DNA from: Effrenium voratum
Taxonomy: Eukaryota; Sar; Dinophyceae; Suessiales; Symbiodiniaceae
Assembly (NCBI GenBank): GCA_963377175.1
Contig: CAUJNA010003289.1
Span: 315,923 to 379,922 of the forward strand
Length of the DNA stretch: 64,000 nt
Reading direction: 5' to 3'
Shown: piece after piece, positions 9,360-19,497 of the stretch
Numbering within the stretch: the first letter of the stretch is position 1
How the letters are laid out: every line of letters starts with the position of its first letter
The notes under the pieces: generated by a model
The model's database searches: none
What the model was told of the DNA's origin: nothing
The model's input: the letters and a program-made list of their open reading frames with translations, nothing else
Position numbers and translations under genes: made by a program

Positions 9360-10290
9360 ATAAATGAATGTATAAATATCAATTAAATAATTCAATAATT
9401 CAATGAATCAATGAATGAATCAATGAATCAATGAAATGAAATGAAATGAAATGAAATGAAATGAAATGAAATGAAATGAAATGAAATGAAATGAAATGAA
9501 ATGAAATGAATGAATGAATGAATGAATGAATGAAGGAATGGTTGAAATGAGATGAAATGAGATGAAATGAAATGAAATACTGAATGAATGAATGAATGAA
9601 TGAATGAATGAATGAATGAATGAATGAATGAATGAATGAATGAATGAATGAATGAATGAATGAATGAATGAATGAATGAATGAATGAATGAATGAATGAA
9701 TGAATGAATGAATGAATGAATGAATGAATGAATGAATGAATGAATGAATGAATGAATGAATGAATGAATGAATGAATGAATGAATGAATGAATGAATGAA
9801 TGAATGAATGAATGAATGAATGAATGAATGAATGAATGAATGAATGAATGAATGAATGAATGAATGAATGAATGAATGAATGAATGAATGAATGAATGAA
9901 ATGAATGAATGAATGAATGAATGAATGAATGAATGAATGAATGAATGAATGAATGAATGAATGAATGAATGAATGAATGAATGAATGAAATGAATGAATG
10001 AATGAATGAATGAATGAATGAATGAATGAATGAATGAATGAATGAATGAATGAATGAATGAATGAAATGAATGAATGAATGAATGAATGAATGAATGAAG
10101 GAATGAATTAATGAATGAATGAAGGAAGGAAGGAAGGAAGGAAGGAAGGAAGGAATGAATGAATGAATGAATGAATGAAGGAAATGAATGAAGGAATGAA
10201 TGAATGAATGAATGAATGAATGAATGAAGGAAGGAAGGAAGGAAATGAATGAAGGAAGGAAGGAAGGAAGGAACGGACGGACGAACGACT
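9360..10290. repeat. Long TGAA tetranucleotide array with ATGAA and GAAG variants
   Basis: An ATGAA pentamer block (about 9432-9510) is followed by nearly pure TGAA (about 9583-10100) with a few single-A insertions, then mixed GAAG/TGAA to 10275. All minus frames lack stops, which produces spurious ORFs of 321 and 416 codons of FIHS repeats. Confidence 0.97.
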
Positions 10291-10295
10291 GAATC

Positions 10296-10396
10296 AACCA
10301 ACCAACCAACCAACCAACCAACCAACCAACCAACCAACCAACCAACCAACCAACCAACCAACCAACCAACCAACCAACCAACCAACCAACCAACCA
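10296..10396. repeat. CCAA tetranucleotide array
   Basis: About 25 perfect CCAA units adjoin the TGAA array, followed by a TA tract at 10412-10430 and GT-rich DNA. 10440-10820 has no supported gene. Confidence 0.97.
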
Positions 10397-10817
10397 GGAC
10401 CCCTAAACCAACATATATATATATATATATGTTTTTACCATGTATATAGATGCATACGTACGTTTGTGTGTCTGTGTGTGTGTGCGTGGTTGTTTGAGGA
10501 TACCTCCTTGAGGGTTTGGAGGGAAGCCAAAAGGAAAACCACCATGTGTGAGCACCCCCTGTTGTCACACAGACCTGTACGTGTTTGCTCAGGGTGAGGA
10601 AGCCCCAAAATGGTTGGTTTGATTTTGCTTTGCGTTTAGAACCAACCAAGAAAAGGGTTCCCCCTGGCAAAGAAAAGACTATTAACCTATGCGCTGTGTC
10701 TTATTGTAAAGAAAGGTGCGCCGGGTTGAAGAAGAAAGGAGGTTGTTTGAAACAAGAAGTTGGTGTAAACCTATTGTAGCATTGTGATTGTTTTGCTTTG
10801 TAGCTGTGTTTTGCTTT

Positions 10818-10935
10818 CGGTCGGCGGGTTGCTGCTGCTGTTGCTGCTGCTGTGTTAATCTGCTCGGCTCGGTTCAGTTCCTTTCTGTCGCCGCAGTCGT
10901 CGTGGTCGTTGCTGTTTGCTGCTGCTGCCGTTCAT
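10818..10935. repeat. CTG/TTG trinucleotide-rich stretch
   Basis: Two clusters of GCTGCTGCTG separated by ordinary sequence. A coding-like frame follows at about 11005-11085 (GC-rich, with an AG before and GT after), but three frames are open and none was chosen. From 11100 to 11930 only dispersed 'gggtacc..caaaaagacac'-type repeats are seen. Confidence 0.7.
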
Positions 10936-11929
10936 TTTTTCCACCGCTTGTGGCCTTGTGAGCCATATTTCAGCCAGGGGGACCCGTCCCCGCCCTGTTG
11001 GCGGTCCATCAGGATGCAGAGAGACACGTGTCCCACCACACCTTCTCCGTGGGCTACCGCGCTGGGAAACCCGGGCCAAGGTGCAGTCCAAGTCCCATTT
11101 TGACACAAACCCATATGGGTATCTGATATGGGAACCAACCCCTAAATAGTGGTTGGTTTCCTTGTCATTTCTCTTCAAAATCGACCAAAAAGGGTACCTT
11201 CAAAAAGACACACACACACACCCATTTCCCTTTTGGGTTAACTATTTGGGGACCCTATTTTGAGCAGCGTACCATGAGGGCACGAGCCCTGGTCGCCCAG
11301 GGAAGGTTCGAGTGTGAGCTTGGATGTTGGTAAGCGGGCTATCCCATGGTTACAAGCTGATTATTGCCACTTCACACAGTTCTAATCATGGTTCTCACGA
11401 CCAGCTTCCAAGTGCCATGTTGGGTACACCCACCCGGAGGTGCCACCCAGTTGCTCCACCAAGGAACGCCCTTTACCTAGATGTTTGGTAGGGACGCTCA
11501 GAAACTCCTGCACTGAACGCAACAAATGGCATTTGCCCAAATTGCAACGAGCTCACCCTGGGATAAAACCAGCTAAGGATGAAGGCCCCTTACTTCCAAA
11601 CCTTCAATTCAAAATTCAGATGGTGAACATATAGCCATTAGCGCAGATTCAAATCCCAATGTGTCCAGAACAATGAAAATTGACACCAGCACCTCGGACT
11701 CATGTTCGAGTGGTAGCATGTCTTGGCTTTGTTCACCCTGCCATACATACTTCTAGTTTGCTTCATGTGATTTGTTTCTTTACTATGTGCCTTTTTGTTG
11801 TAGGGAGAAATGGTCACTCGAGCGAGGGCAATGTACATTGACCTCAGTCCCAATCAGGGAAAATCTGAAAGGGTGCTACATTTTACAAGGGAGCTTTGCT
11901 CGCAGGATTTGTTTTTGTCCAAGAGAAAG

Positions 11930-12020
11930 CAAGCAAGCAATCAAGCAAGCAAGCAGGCAGGCAAGCAAGCAAGCAAGCAAGCAAGCCAAGCCAAGCCAAG
12001 CCAAGCCAAGCCAAGCGAAG
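11930..12020. repeat. AAGC/CAAGC array
   Basis: Runs of CAAG tetramers become CCAAG pentamers. The next 180 bases are C/A-rich with scattered CCCTAAAC and AACCCC words but no regular telomere unit. 12210-12410 shows no clear gene. Confidence 0.9.
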
Positions 12021-12476
12021 CAAGCAAGCACCCTTCAACCCACCCCTACACCAACCCTAAACAAACCCACACCAGCCCCAACCCCCCCCATAAACGCACC
12101 CAAAACTAACCTTGAGCCACCTCTCGACCCACCTTAAACCCATTCTAACCTCTCTATACCCTAAACCCCAAATCGCCTACCCCCAAACCCCAAACCCACG
12201 ATGCACATGGACTAAGCTGAGTTAAGCTCACTCTCAAGGCGCCGGCCGATCTGACTGCACCGAGCGCCATTTGCAGCTCAGGGCCGCATAGGGTCGCCAC
12301 CGCTTCCTGGCACGCAGGCGACGCAGAAAGGACAAGGCCGCCGCAAAGCGGTGGGCTACAATCGTATGCGTGCCAGTGGTACTTGCAGCGCGATCACTGA
12401 CAAAAACGTGACGTGCAAGAAGAAAAACATCTCCTCCCGCTGAGTGCTAAGTGCAGTGCTCTTCCTTGCCTTGTAG

Positions 12477-12580
12477 GTCTTTCACCGAGAGCTGTGAAGC
12501 CAGACAACGTGCTGATCTGCCAAGGTAGCTCCGCGAAGCTTGCAGATCTTGTTCAGGGCCTGAAGAAACCAGGCGATGAT
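12477..12580 (+). pseudogene. Decayed protein-kinase catalytic exon
   Basis: After a good acceptor ('cttccttgccttgtag') the sequence encodes FHRE, then, two bases out of frame, VKPDNVLICQGSSAKLAD followed by LVQGLKKPGDD. This is the kinase catalytic loop (HRDxKPDN) and the approach to the DFG motif. The Asp of HRD is Glu, the frame breaks inside the loop, and DFG is replaced by DLV. A GT at 12581 ('gatgat/gttagt') could be the donor. The exon looks non-functional; the kinase subfamily cannot be told. Confidence 0.6.
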
Positions 12581-12905
12581 GTTAGTGCGTGTAACTACGT
12601 TTCCGGTGATTCAGTCGGAGGTCGTGGGGACCCGGGCCCGGGCTCGATTTTTCTTGGCTTTCCCCAAGCTAACCACATACTGTCGCACCCTGAAAAACTG
12701 AACGGTGTGGGTGGGTAGCTTCTGCACATTAAATTCCAGTTCACTCTGCCCCGCGTGTTGATCTGAAGGCCTGATTGTGGATCCTTCCGGGCGCATGTCA
12801 AAAACTGCAGGTCCATGTAGTTATTTTGCTCACACCTTCAGTCTTTGGGATCGTAGGGTTCGGTCGTATTTTCCTTCCATGTCTTTCTTGTCTCTTTCTT
12901 GGGAG

Positions 12906-13000
12906 CCGCATATTTTGAAAGCTCCGCCTGTGGAATAGGCAATGGCCACACTGGCCAGCCCAAAGCCTTTCTTTTGACCTTTTGGGCTTACCCACTTTGA
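12906..13000 (+). CDS. Probable exon, unknown protein
   Basis: Excellent acceptor tract ('tctttcttgtctctttcttg' then 'ggag'). The frame reads AYFESSACGIGNGHTGQPKA and FLLTFWAYPL, then a stop. The minus strand of 12830-13084 also has an 84-codon ATG-to-stop ORF with a hydrophobic start; the two cannot both be right. + is preferred for the splice signal. Confidence 0.45.
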
Positions 13001-13012
13001 GCTACGTTTTAG

Positions 13013-13187
13013 ACAGTCAAAGGCTGCCTTTGACAGAGTTGATCCGAAAAGCAATGACAAGGCCATTAAAATAGAACAATGCAAAGGTGACGATCAAGCC
13101 TTTGGAGCACCCAGAATTGATTTCCGGGCCTGTACCCTCAAACAAAGACACGCCCGCATGGCGGCATCCCATGCCCAACTGTCATAG
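13013..13187 (+). CDS. Probable terminal exon, unknown protein
   Basis: Opens after 'gctacgttttag', reads SKAAFDRVDPKSNDKAIKIE and QCKGDDQAFGAPRIDF, and ends at TAG 13185-13187. It directly follows the 12906 exon, but no intron of reasonable length separates the two, so the link is unresolved. 13190-14670 holds T/G-rich dispersed repeats ('ttcggttttccg' near 13550 and 13760) and ambiguous coding-like frames near 14180-14560 on both strands. Confidence 0.45.
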
Positions 13188-14678
13188 TTTGCCTAGGAAA
13201 AACATGGTTGGGAAACTAAGCACGGCCACCTTCTTCCTGGGATGTCTAAGCCACGTAAATGTGCTACAACCTCTACTGCTATTGGCTTGGATCTTTAGAC
13301 TCTAACTTTTTGGATTCCCCTCATATTTCCTTTTAACCAACAAAAAGTTTAACTTTTTGCTGGGGGATCTACAGCACCCAAGCAACCACGGATGTGAGTG
13401 GGGGAACTGAGGATAGTTGTAGTTTCCTTACCAAGATTTTAACCTAGGCTAGTCCCCCCCAGGCACAGTTCGGAGCAGACAAAATGCCAAAAGCTGGTGT
13501 TTTTACTTTGCGCGTGTCAATTGTTTCGGGGGACGACCCAAAAAGGCTTCGGTTTTCCGTGTTTTCCGTTTTGTTTCCCCATGAGCCACAAAAAGGGTAC
13601 CATCCCACCATCTAACATGGAACCGGACGTTTGGGTCCTGGTTTGGACCGTTTTGTTTTTGAAGGAATCCCCGAACGGCAGATTCCATGTGAAAAGGGTG
13701 GGAGGGAACCAACAAAGCAATTTACAGTAACTTGATGTTTTTCCAACAAAAATCCAAAAATGGTTTCGGTTTTCCGTTTTGGCGTTTAGCCACAAAAAGG
13801 GTGCCAACAAACCCATTTATCGCCAACTTCCCCGGCGAAAACGTTGGCCAAGGCCCAGTGTCGTTTCCGGTCCGGGCCTTTGTTCGAGCACCCGGCCGTG
13901 GCCGGGGCGCCCGAGTGTGAAATCAATGGGTAACACGTCGCCAAGGGGTCCATGGGTGTGGCGGTCAAGTCAAACGGGTTACCCCGCTCAAATGGAAACC
14001 ACCCAAACCTTCGGTTGGCCCGTTTTTGGATTTTGCTGGCATCCGGGCCTGTTTTTGTTTCCAAGCTAGGGTACCAGAAAAGCTTATCTGGCTGAAACCA
14101 AGCTCAGCGAGGATTCCTTTCAGGTTGGTGGGCCTTTTCGTGCAAATCTTGCGACTTTTCGCTGACCCAACGCGCGTTGGCTTCCTTCCCCATACCCATA
14201 CCATTTCTCGGCGCGGATGCGGATATTTGGAGCGGCTGGTGCGCGAAGGTTCGATGGGAACCCTTTGATCAGGACCGCGGTTTTGTATTTTCTCCATGGG
14301 CGCCTTTGAACATTAACTTTCTAAGAGCCAAGCCCCAGGAAATCTTTTCTCGGACGCAAAACGCCCATCGCGTGGCAAGCCGCCCTCATGGCATCAGACA
14401 CTGGCCCAAACTCGCTGGCTCTGAGCTGGAAAAACTCTGTCGGTTCTGGTCCCCTGTTGAAGAATCGATTTGTGGCGCTTCTCAAAATGGGGATGGGCCC
14501 CCTAAACAGCTTCGGTTTAAATACCAACCAAGGTTTACCAACGAAAAGAGGGTGTGCCGTTGATTCTCATGGTTGGGCGAGGAAGAAACTAGGAGCTGCG
14601 TCAGCCGTTTAAGAGCTTCCCAATTTTAGATTGGTCTAGGCCGTGAAAAGAAGACCAAAAAAAATTGAGCGGGTACAG

Positions 14679-14730
14679 GGACGTCACAAGCTCAACTGAG
14701 AAGCAGCTGCGGGAGATGCACCAGCACACG
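14679..14730 (+). CDS. Short possible exon
   Basis: Follows 'gggtacag'. The frame reads DVTSSTEKQLREMHQHT and a GT at 14731 is a possible donor. Helical, charged peptide; unrecognised. Confidence 0.35.
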
Positions 14731-15080
14731 GTGTCTTGTGGGTTGCCTGATTTTCACGGATTGTTCCGCATTTCAAGCTTTACCGGAAGCAATGCATGAT
14801 AGGCGAAGTGAGCCAGTCTTCGGGAAAAATATGAGTCTCCGAGCTCAGAACTCCTTTAAGCCATGGCCGTGAGCTTTGGCTGAGGTGAACTTGGATTACC
14901 TCATGTCCTTGGACACAGATAGCCGCTGACTCGGGCGAGAGGGGCGAAATGAGCTGGTCGAAGTCAGGATGTGGGATGTTTGGAGGTCAGTTTGATCCAC
15001 TACTTCGTTCGGGGTTTTCAGAAATTCGATTGGGGCTGCTGAGAACATCTGCGAGCCGGGGCACGTGCGCGGAATTGCAG

Positions 15081-15172
15081 CTGGGAAGGGCATGTTTGGG
15101 GAAGCCTCGACGCGAGTATATTCGTCAATTCGTGGCCTTGAGCTGGAAGCCAAGAGAAGCCAACCTGATTTC
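15081..15172 (+). CDS. Possible exon, unknown protein
   Basis: After 'ggaattgcag' the frame reads LGRACLGKPRREYIRQFVAL and SWKPREANLISW. It ends just before a dispersed repeat (15185-15300). The opposite strand also has an open frame. Confidence 0.36.
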
Positions 15173-15184
15173 TTGGTGGCTCCC

Positions 15185-15300
15185 AGCCCTCCGGTTCCTT
15201 AGCTTTTGAGCTTTTTGGTGTTTAGTGGGGGGTTTTGCCATGTAGGCCACGAAAAGTTTTAAACCTTTCGCGGATCTGAGGACGGCCTGGGCTCCAGAGA
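15185..15300 (+). repeat. Family R2 dispersed repeat, copy 1
   Basis: 'ccggttccttagcttttgag', 'gtgtttagtggggggt' and 'gcggatctgaggacggc' recur in order at 16806-16905. The second copy runs directly into a family R1 element. Confidence 0.6.
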
Positions 15301-15345
15301 TCCTGTAGGGTTCCATTCCCAGACGCCCATGATCTTTTTCTCGAG

Positions 15346-15440
15346 GCATGCTGACGAGGGAGCTGGAGCGGGATCCCATCGAGGACATGCACCGCAACAG
15401 CTCCTTGGTCTTAGGCAGGGACTGAGTCGTGGGAATTGCC
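15346..15440. CDS. Coding-like pocket, strand ambiguous
   Basis: On +, after 'ctttttctcgag', MLTRELERDPIEDMHRNSSL has almost every third base G or C. On -, an overlapping frame reads LPKTKELLRCMSSMGSRSSS and LVSMPREKDHGRLGMEPYR, also G/C-ending and longer. One is a shadow of the other and sequence alone does not decide which. Confidence 0.4.
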
Positions 15441-15978
15441 ACCATCTGCACTTGATGACATCTCCGGGTTAACATTTGGTGACATCTCCACTCATACATC
15501 TTTCCTTTTACAACTGTTTGCATTGTCCATCTCGCATCTTTTCCCAGTTGCCAAATGATGATGGCAGAACAGATTCGAATCCTGGTTTAGGGTGGGATGT
15601 TGATCAGTAGTCGTGTATACCAGTGCCTCTAGACGATTACCTTATTATATAGGCCTGCCAAAAAGGAGGGTATGGGTTTCCAGTGAATTGGGGCGGGGGA
15701 TTTCCGGAATCCATGATGCAACTTGCTGGGATTTGTCTTAAACAGGGGGGCCCAATGACGCGTTGTCCGTCAGTCTGATTTAAGACAGCTCCAAAGGAGT
15801 ACCCTCAAAGACGCACCCATTTGGGCCATGAACCGGGGATCGTTCCCAAAGGAAGCCACAAATGGTTCTGTTCGGGGTGATTCCATGTCATTAAAAGCTA
15901 GTAGCTAGCAGCTAGCAAGACATCCCGCGCGAGTTTTTCAATTGGTGCACCCCCCTCCCTTTCTGTCGGTATTTGCAG

Positions 15979-16620
15979 CGAATCCGAAAGGAAACCAACC
16001 GTTTTAGGGGACCGGTTCAAAGGGAACCGAAACGAAACCAAGCGTTTAAACGGAAACCGATTGCAATTTGGGTGTGGCTCAAAATGAAAGAGTCCGGGTT
16101 TCGCAGGTTTTGTTCCAGTCCACTTACCAGGGTTCCAGTTTGGTACCGGTTTTTTGAGCCACAGCTATTTCAGAATCACCCCCATCGAACACAAGAGCTG
16201 AAACTGGGTACCAGTACGTCAGGTCGCTGCCCGCCTTCCATTTACATTCTCGACTCCTCCCTGCATGTCGTTTTGTTTTTTTTTTTGTGTGTGTGTGTGT
16301 GTTTTTTTCACAAGAAATCCGGGGAGAAAAAAAACAAAAAACGGTGGGTTCCGGAATATAGGCTGCGCTTTGGTTGTGTTTTTTGTGGCCTTTTGCTTTG
16401 GACAGTGGATGTTGTCAGTGGCAATATACACGTGCTTTCGTCTGGCCATGCTGTGTCCACGAGAAATTGCATAGTGCAAAAGAACAAAGTTCGGTGGTAC
16501 CTTGAAATCGCGTTCCGAAGCCACGGATGGAATAGAGAACACACAGAAATGATGCCATGCTTTCTGCCGAACGGACTGGTTGCAACTGGGTCGAAAGCCA
16601 GTCAAGTGAGGTTCACCTAG
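15979..16620 (+). CDS. Three-exon gene model, 121 codons plus stop, unknown function
   Basis: Exon 1 (15979-16071) follows a long pyrimidine acceptor ('ccctttctgtcggtatttgcag') and reads RIRKETNRFRGPVQREPKRN. Exon 2 is 16165-16222 (LFQNHPHRTQELKLGTSTS). Exon 3 is 16406-16620 (DVVSGNIHVLSSGHAVSTRN ... GLVATGSKASQVRFT, stop). Intron 1 (93 bases, GT-AG) is exactly a family A inverted-repeat element. Intron 2 (183 bases) has 'cag/gtcgct' and 'cttttgctttggacag'. Lengths 93+58+215 keep frame. The 5' end is incomplete. No domain is recognised. Confidence 0.55.
   Translation, partial: RIRKETNRFRGPVQREPKRNQAFKRKPIAIWVWLKMKESGFRRFCSSPLTRVPVWYRFFEPQLFQNHPHRTQELKLGTSTSGRCPPSIYILDSSLHVVLFFFLCVCVCFFHKKSGEKKNKKRWVPEYRLRFGCVFCGLLLWTVDVVSGNIHVLSSGHAVSTRNCIVQKNKVRWYLEIAFRSHGWNREHTEMMPCFLPNGLVATGSKASQVRFT
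16072..16164 (+). mobile_element. Family A introner-like element acting as an intron
   Basis: Starts GTGTGGCTCAAAAT and ends GGTTTTTTGAGCCACAG, so the splice GT and AG lie inside the terminal inverted repeats. Internal 'cgcaggttttgttccagtc' and 'cttaccagggttccag' are shared with other copies. The flanking frames join in phase 0. Confidence 0.68.
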
Positions 16621-16805
16621 CATGTCCTATAGTCCATGCGAATAGTTGGCCTTGTAAATTGTCCACAACATCTACTGGATTCCCAAATCGTCCCGTGCAT
16701 GTCCATGCGCTCAGATCCGCTTGACAGGCAAACTGGTTCCGATCGATCGCCTGAGTTCCTGGACTTGAATTCTTTTTGGGAAGACCGTGCTTGGTGGCGA
16801 AGCCA

Positions 16806-16971
16806 GCCATCCGGTTCCTTAGCCTCTTAGCTTTTGAGTGTTTAGTGGGGATGTCTATTTAGCCCACTAAAAGTCAAGCTTGTAGCCGGGGATCTGACGG
16901 CAGCCCAGTTCCCATTTTAGTGGCAAACAAGAAGTTTGGACTTTCTTGGGCCAATCCACTTGGGAAGTGAG
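16806..16971 (+). repeat. Family R2 copy 2 followed by an R1 copy
   Basis: 16806-16905 matches 15185-15300. 16906-16971 matches the R1 consensus ('attttagtggcaaacaag' ... 'ccaatccacttgggaagtga'). A family A element begins 10 bases later. Confidence 0.6.
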
Positions 16972-16980
16972 ATCATGTGG

Positions 16981-17080
16981 GTGTGGGTCAAAATTAAGCC
17001 ACCAGGGGACCGCAGGTTTTAGTCTTTGTTTCCATTTACCAGGGTTCCATTTTGGGGTTCCCCTATTTTTGACCCACACC
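16981..17080 (+). mobile_element. Family A introner-like element
   Basis: Terminal inverted repeats GTGTGGGTCAAAAT and ATTTTTGACCCACACC. Internal 'cgcaggttttagtctttg' and 'catttaccagggttcca' are shared. The AG normally in the right end (CCACAG) is changed to CCACAC; the next AG is at 17093-17094. Confidence 0.65.
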
Positions 17081-17121
17081 CATGGATCCAAAAGGAAGCC
17101 GGAACCCATTCACCGGGGCAG

Positions 17122-17194
17122 GCTACGCCCACCTCACCATCAGCTCTGGCGCATACTCCCGAGGGCGGGGCTGGCTTGCGCGAGCCGGATTGAG
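17122..17194 (+). CDS. Probable exon, unknown protein
   Basis: After 'caccggggcag' the frame reads YAHLTISSGAYSRGRGWLAR and AGL, with nearly all third positions G or C, and a possible donor 'ttgag/gtccac'. It lies 40 bases after a family A element. A second + frame is open across the region. 17200-18060 shows only (AC/GT)-poor unique sequence and no supported gene. Confidence 0.42.
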
Positions 17195-18109
17195 GTCCAC
17201 GTTTTGGGGTTTTCAAAATTGCTTTGGGCGTCTTTTTTGAAGGGGGCCCAGAAATTGGGCAGGTGTTCCTTGTGGTTCTTCTTTAAACCCCTGTCTGTTG
17301 TTAGGTCAGTTTGGTTGAACATAGATTTGGCGCTTTAGTGTGCTCTTTGGAGTTTTAACATGGTTTCCACTACGTCCATACTAACCCAAGGGGTTTTATG
17401 CTGGTTTTAGTTTGCTTCTTTTACTTCCAACATGGTTTCCACTACCCCCAAACCACTACGCCCAAGGGTGTGAGGGTGTCATGCTGGTTGTAATGTGCTT
17501 CTTTTCATTCCAACATCGTTTCACTGCCCCCACAACTTCCAGGCCCCAGAAGCCGCTGCAAGTTCGGCTTTTCTTTTGTTCAGTTTCAAAGTGTACTCAC
17601 TTGAGCGTCACAAGGTTGTTGGGGAGTGCGCCTCGCATAGTACGAAGACCATTTGTTTGAACACACGCCTGCTCCTGATTGTGGCAATCTTGTGATTCAA
17701 AGAGAACAACCACGAATTCGACCACGTGTTTCTGCAAATTACGGTGGAAATCACCTGTGTGAGCCCGCTTCTTGCAAGGGAGCAGCCACGCGATTCATCA
17801 ACATGAGTGTCATAGAAATCCAAAGCAAAATTCTGGAAAGTCGTTCACTGTGGGCGGTCAATGCCCCCCCCAAAAAAAAAACACAAACCACGAAAAACAC
17901 CAAAAACAACAACGAACCAACAAAAACACGCATCATCGCCTGAGCCCCTGTGACATTCGTGAGGCAGGGGACTCCGACCTAGGTGCTTCCACTGCCCCCA
18001 AACCGCTGCCCGAAACCATTACCCCCTGAGAACGAGGAAATTCTTCCCTGGCCGTGGTGGTATAGTGGTTCTATATCCCACAACCCCCCTGCTGCCCGCA
18101 TGCCGAAAT

Positions 18110-18277
18110 ATGTTTTTTCCCATTTCGACTGGCCCGATTGCCGCTGCGAGAGAGCTGTTGTCGGCGTGTTGCCTTTCTCCTAGCCTCAGCGCTCCCATCT
18201 TCGGTTGCGCAGGTTGTGTTGAAGCAGCCAGCGGTTCCAAGCTGCGAGATGTGTTGAGCCGTCATGGCCACATGTAG
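18110..18277 (+). CDS. Possible terminal coding segment
   Basis: One frame reads ISTGPIAAARELLSACC, then, after an acceptor-like 'gcctttctcctag' at 18183, SAPIFGCAGCVEAASGSKLR and DVLSRHGHM, with a stop at 18275-18277. Either one exon or the last exon only (18184 on). A Cys-x2-Cys is present; no family is recognised. Confidence 0.38.
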   Translation: MFFPISTGPIAAARELLSACCLSPSLSAPIFGCAGCVEAASGSKLRDVLSRHGHM

Positions 18278-19130
18278 GATATTAATGTGTATAGACACAA
18301 TTGCATTCGTCTGGGCGTGTGCGTGCGCAGTGCACTCGGGTTTGTTGTGGTTCGAGGGCCTTAAGAAGGGTATAAAACAGGCGTGAACGCACTTTTGATG
18401 CATAGTATAATTCCACTTGTTTGTGTGTATATATATACAGTATGGAGGAGTTTCCAAGCTTGTGAATGGCCCGGAACTGCTTCGGGGCCGCGTCCTTCTG
18501 GTTTTCCTCTGTGGAACGGAGGCTTTGGGCTGCTACCCTTCACTACCTCGCCTACGAAGGACGCGGCGAATGTGTTCGTTGCAATGGTCAGTGTCCACTT
18601 ACTCACTGGCCCAAGTTCCAAAGATGACGTCTTGGCCTTGTTGTTTTGGGGGGGTTGGGGCCACTTTTGAGGGGCCGTTAAGGAAAGGTGGTTTCAAGTA
18701 TCAACTGTTTGGCTGGTTTGCCTCGGTGATAGCCTAGGGGAAATCCAGTCGCATGAATCCCAGTCCTCGCATTTCATGTTTACCCAGGATCTAAGTAGAA
18801 CCCGTCCCATGACGGGGGGTGTTCCCCCCAAAAGTGGTCTGAATCCCCACTAAAAGGAATTGGACACCCCCCTATTAATCAACCAGGGGTTTATTTAAGC
18901 GCTTCGCGACACAGCCGGCCACCGGGAAAATGCACGTGGGGCGCTGGCCCTGTACCTGAAGGCCAGGGCGGGTGTGGACAGCCCCGCCCGCAGACAAAGC
19001 CTAAATACCACGCCAAAAGAATGCCCAGCTGGTCATGCCAAAGATGCACAAAGAAGCAAGGGGAGACACGGGAGCGCAAGCGCTGCAAGCGCGGCGGCTC
19101 GCAGGAGCAAGCTCATACTGCGTGACGCAA

Positions 19131-19417
19131 CGAGCCGAGCGTCGCTCAGCCGGCCGGCGCTGCACGAACGTGGCTCCGCCAGAGGGCCAGCAGTGCAGTG
19201 CGAATCTTGACCACCGCGATGAAAGAGTGAAAATGCAGGCAAGTGTTGCTATTGCCAGCCTGCCGCTGGCGTTCAGGCAGAGCGTCGCTCAGCCGGCCAG
19301 CGCTGGGATGCAGGAACGTGGCTCCGCTAGAGGGCCAGCAGTGCCAATCTTGATCGCCACGAGGAAAGAGTAATTTCAAGTAAATGCAGGCAATGCTTGC
19401 TGTTGCCAGCCTGCCAC
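19131..19417. repeat. Two direct repeats of about 145 bp
   Basis: 'agcgtcgctcagccggcc' ... 'aacgtggctccgcc' ... 'agagggccagcagtgc' ... 'ttgccagcctgcc' occurs at 19137-19265 and again at 19280-19417, with small indels. A shorter third echo follows ('cacagccaatcttgcc', 19431). The block starts near 18942 with 'ggccctgtacctgaagg', which recurs at 20483. Confidence 0.75.
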
Positions 19418-19497
19418 AGCCAAAGCCTGGCACAGCCAATCTTGCCCGCTACACGATGACCTTCGCGAGTGAAAAAGGTTGTGCGCAGCAGCATGAG

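Noticed and set aside
9420..10670. Minus ORFs of 321 and 416 codons of FIHS and LVGW repeats
   Set aside because: Produced by the TGAA and CCAA arrays, which contain no stop in those frames; composition is pure simple repeat.
12020..12200. CCCTAAAC words suggesting a telomere
   Set aside because: No regular TTTAGGG/CCCTAAA tandem; C/A-rich degenerate sequence only.
16072..16164. Origin of family A ends from the spliced leader (shared TGGCTCAA)
   Set aside because: Eight shared bases only, and other copies have TGGGTCAA; not enough.
18051..18125. 'tggtatagtggttc' like a tRNA A box
   Set aside because: No B box, no anticodon arm or acceptor stem could be paired.
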